Part shown: one piece after another, positions 6,271-6,599 of the stretch | Numbering within the stretch: the stretch's first letter is position 1 | Layout: every line of letters starts with the position of its first letter | DNA from: Anaerolineaceae bacterium | GTDB lineage: Bacteria; Chloroflexota; Anaerolineae; Anaerolineales; Anaerolineaceae | Length of the DNA stretch: 6,599 nt | Assembly (NCBI GenBank): GCA_028699715.1 | Contig: JAQVUC010000061.1 | Coordinates: 1-6,599 of the forward strand | Direction: 5' to 3' | Notes under the pieces: generated by a model | Database searches by the model: none | Told to the model about the DNA's origin: nothing | What the model saw: only the letters and a program-made list of their open reading frames with translations | Translations under genes and position numbers: made by a program

Positions 6271-6599
6271 ACACCATGGAGCACACGAAATAGATGTGCA
6301 TATACCAAATCGTGTTTGCTCCAAAGAATTGGAAATAAGTGATCTACAATTGAATCTAGAAAGATATAGGGCACATCATTTAGGCATTATGTAAGCATTA
6401 AGGGTTAGAAATTATCAAAGAAACACAAGCATTTAGTTGCGTATCAGCAAAGTGAAACCTTTTATTGGGGGATGACAAAAAAGGTATAAATCGCACTCAA
6501 TTAAGTCTCAAATTGTTGAAAAACCCTATTGAAAAAAATAATTAAGTATTACAATAAATCAATTCACTGCTTTTTAAATAATTACATAAGAATAACAAA
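6271..6599. other. AT-rich region without a recognisable gene
   Basis: After the terminator no substantial open frame is visible on either strand. Bases 6331-6599 contain 76 G/C of 269 (about 28%), against 50-58% in two coding stretches I counted. Apart from the inverted repeat at 6277-6323 I see only short A- and T-runs and weak promoter-like hexamers that such composition produces by chance. It may be the upstream regulatory region of a gene beyond the window, or the edge of horizontally acquired or decayed DNA. Confidence 0.8.
6277..6323. repeat. Imperfect inverted repeat just after the terminator
   Basis: TGGAGCACACGA (6277-6288) is matched by the reverse complement of TCGTGTTTGCTCCA (6310-6323): all 12 bases pair and two extra T's bulge on the right arm. 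The loop is 21 nt. No T-tract follows, so this is not a second terminator. It could be a protein-binding site, a remnant of a mobile or repetitive element, or a structured RNA. I found no second copy in the window. Confidence 0.5.

Noticed and set aside
6294..6338. 14-codon frame starting ATG TGC ATA in the AT-rich tail
   Set aside because: It is very short, has no ribosome binding site, and lies inside the inverted repeat region, so chance is the better explanation.
6384..6434. Recurring GCATT words (6384, 6395, 6429) as a repeat array
   Set aside because: The unit is only 5-6 bases, the spacing is irregular, and there is no conserved spacer or flanking gene, so it is neither a CRISPR array nor a convincing iteron set.
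6483..6555. Promoter-like hexamers TATAAA (6485-6490), TTGAAA (6529-6534) and TACAAT (6550-6555)
   Set aside because: The spacings are off (15 nt for TTGAAA/TACAAT, and no partner for TATAAA). Such hexamers are expected by chance at 28% GC, and no gene start is visible.

Overview
The window looks like ordinary bacterial chromosome, about 50-58% GC in two coding stretches I counted. All genes are on the + strand. I suspect a Chloroflexota (Anaerolineae-like) bacterium. The reasons are a DnaB helicase followed by a DnaD-domain protein and a DnaC-type ATPase, a DUF3417-type alpha-glucan phosphorylase, and a TATAAT promoter. This is an inference from protein style; no marker in the window proves the lineage.

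Bases 1-2728 form a replication-initiation block with overlapping genes. First comes the 3' part of dnaB (the replicative helicase, whose 5' end lies outside the window), then a DnaD-domain primosome protein, then a DnaC/DnaI-like helicase loader. The loader is unusual: it carries two complete AAA+ ATPase modules in one chain, about 57% identical to each other without gaps over 122 residues. Together the three proteins would be expected to load and drive the replicative helicase.

Bases 2729-6270 look like a second transcription unit. A perfect TATAAT box, a small leader hairpin and a strong ribosome binding site precede an alpha-glucan (glycogen/maltodextrin) phosphorylase gene. That gene is interrupted by a TAG where I expect a conserved Trp (DGW-QEA), while the rest of the frame is intact to its natural end. 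It is followed 11 nt later by a UPF0316/DUF2179 membrane protein, then, with a 14-nt overlap, by a HAD-superfamily hydrolase. A clear intrinsic terminator closes the unit.

Bases 6271-6599 hold no recognisable gene. GC drops to about 28%. The only structure I see is a bulged inverted repeat just after the terminator.

The most interesting points are the tandem AAA+ loader, with an asymmetric sensor-1 position, and the amber codon in the phosphorylase.
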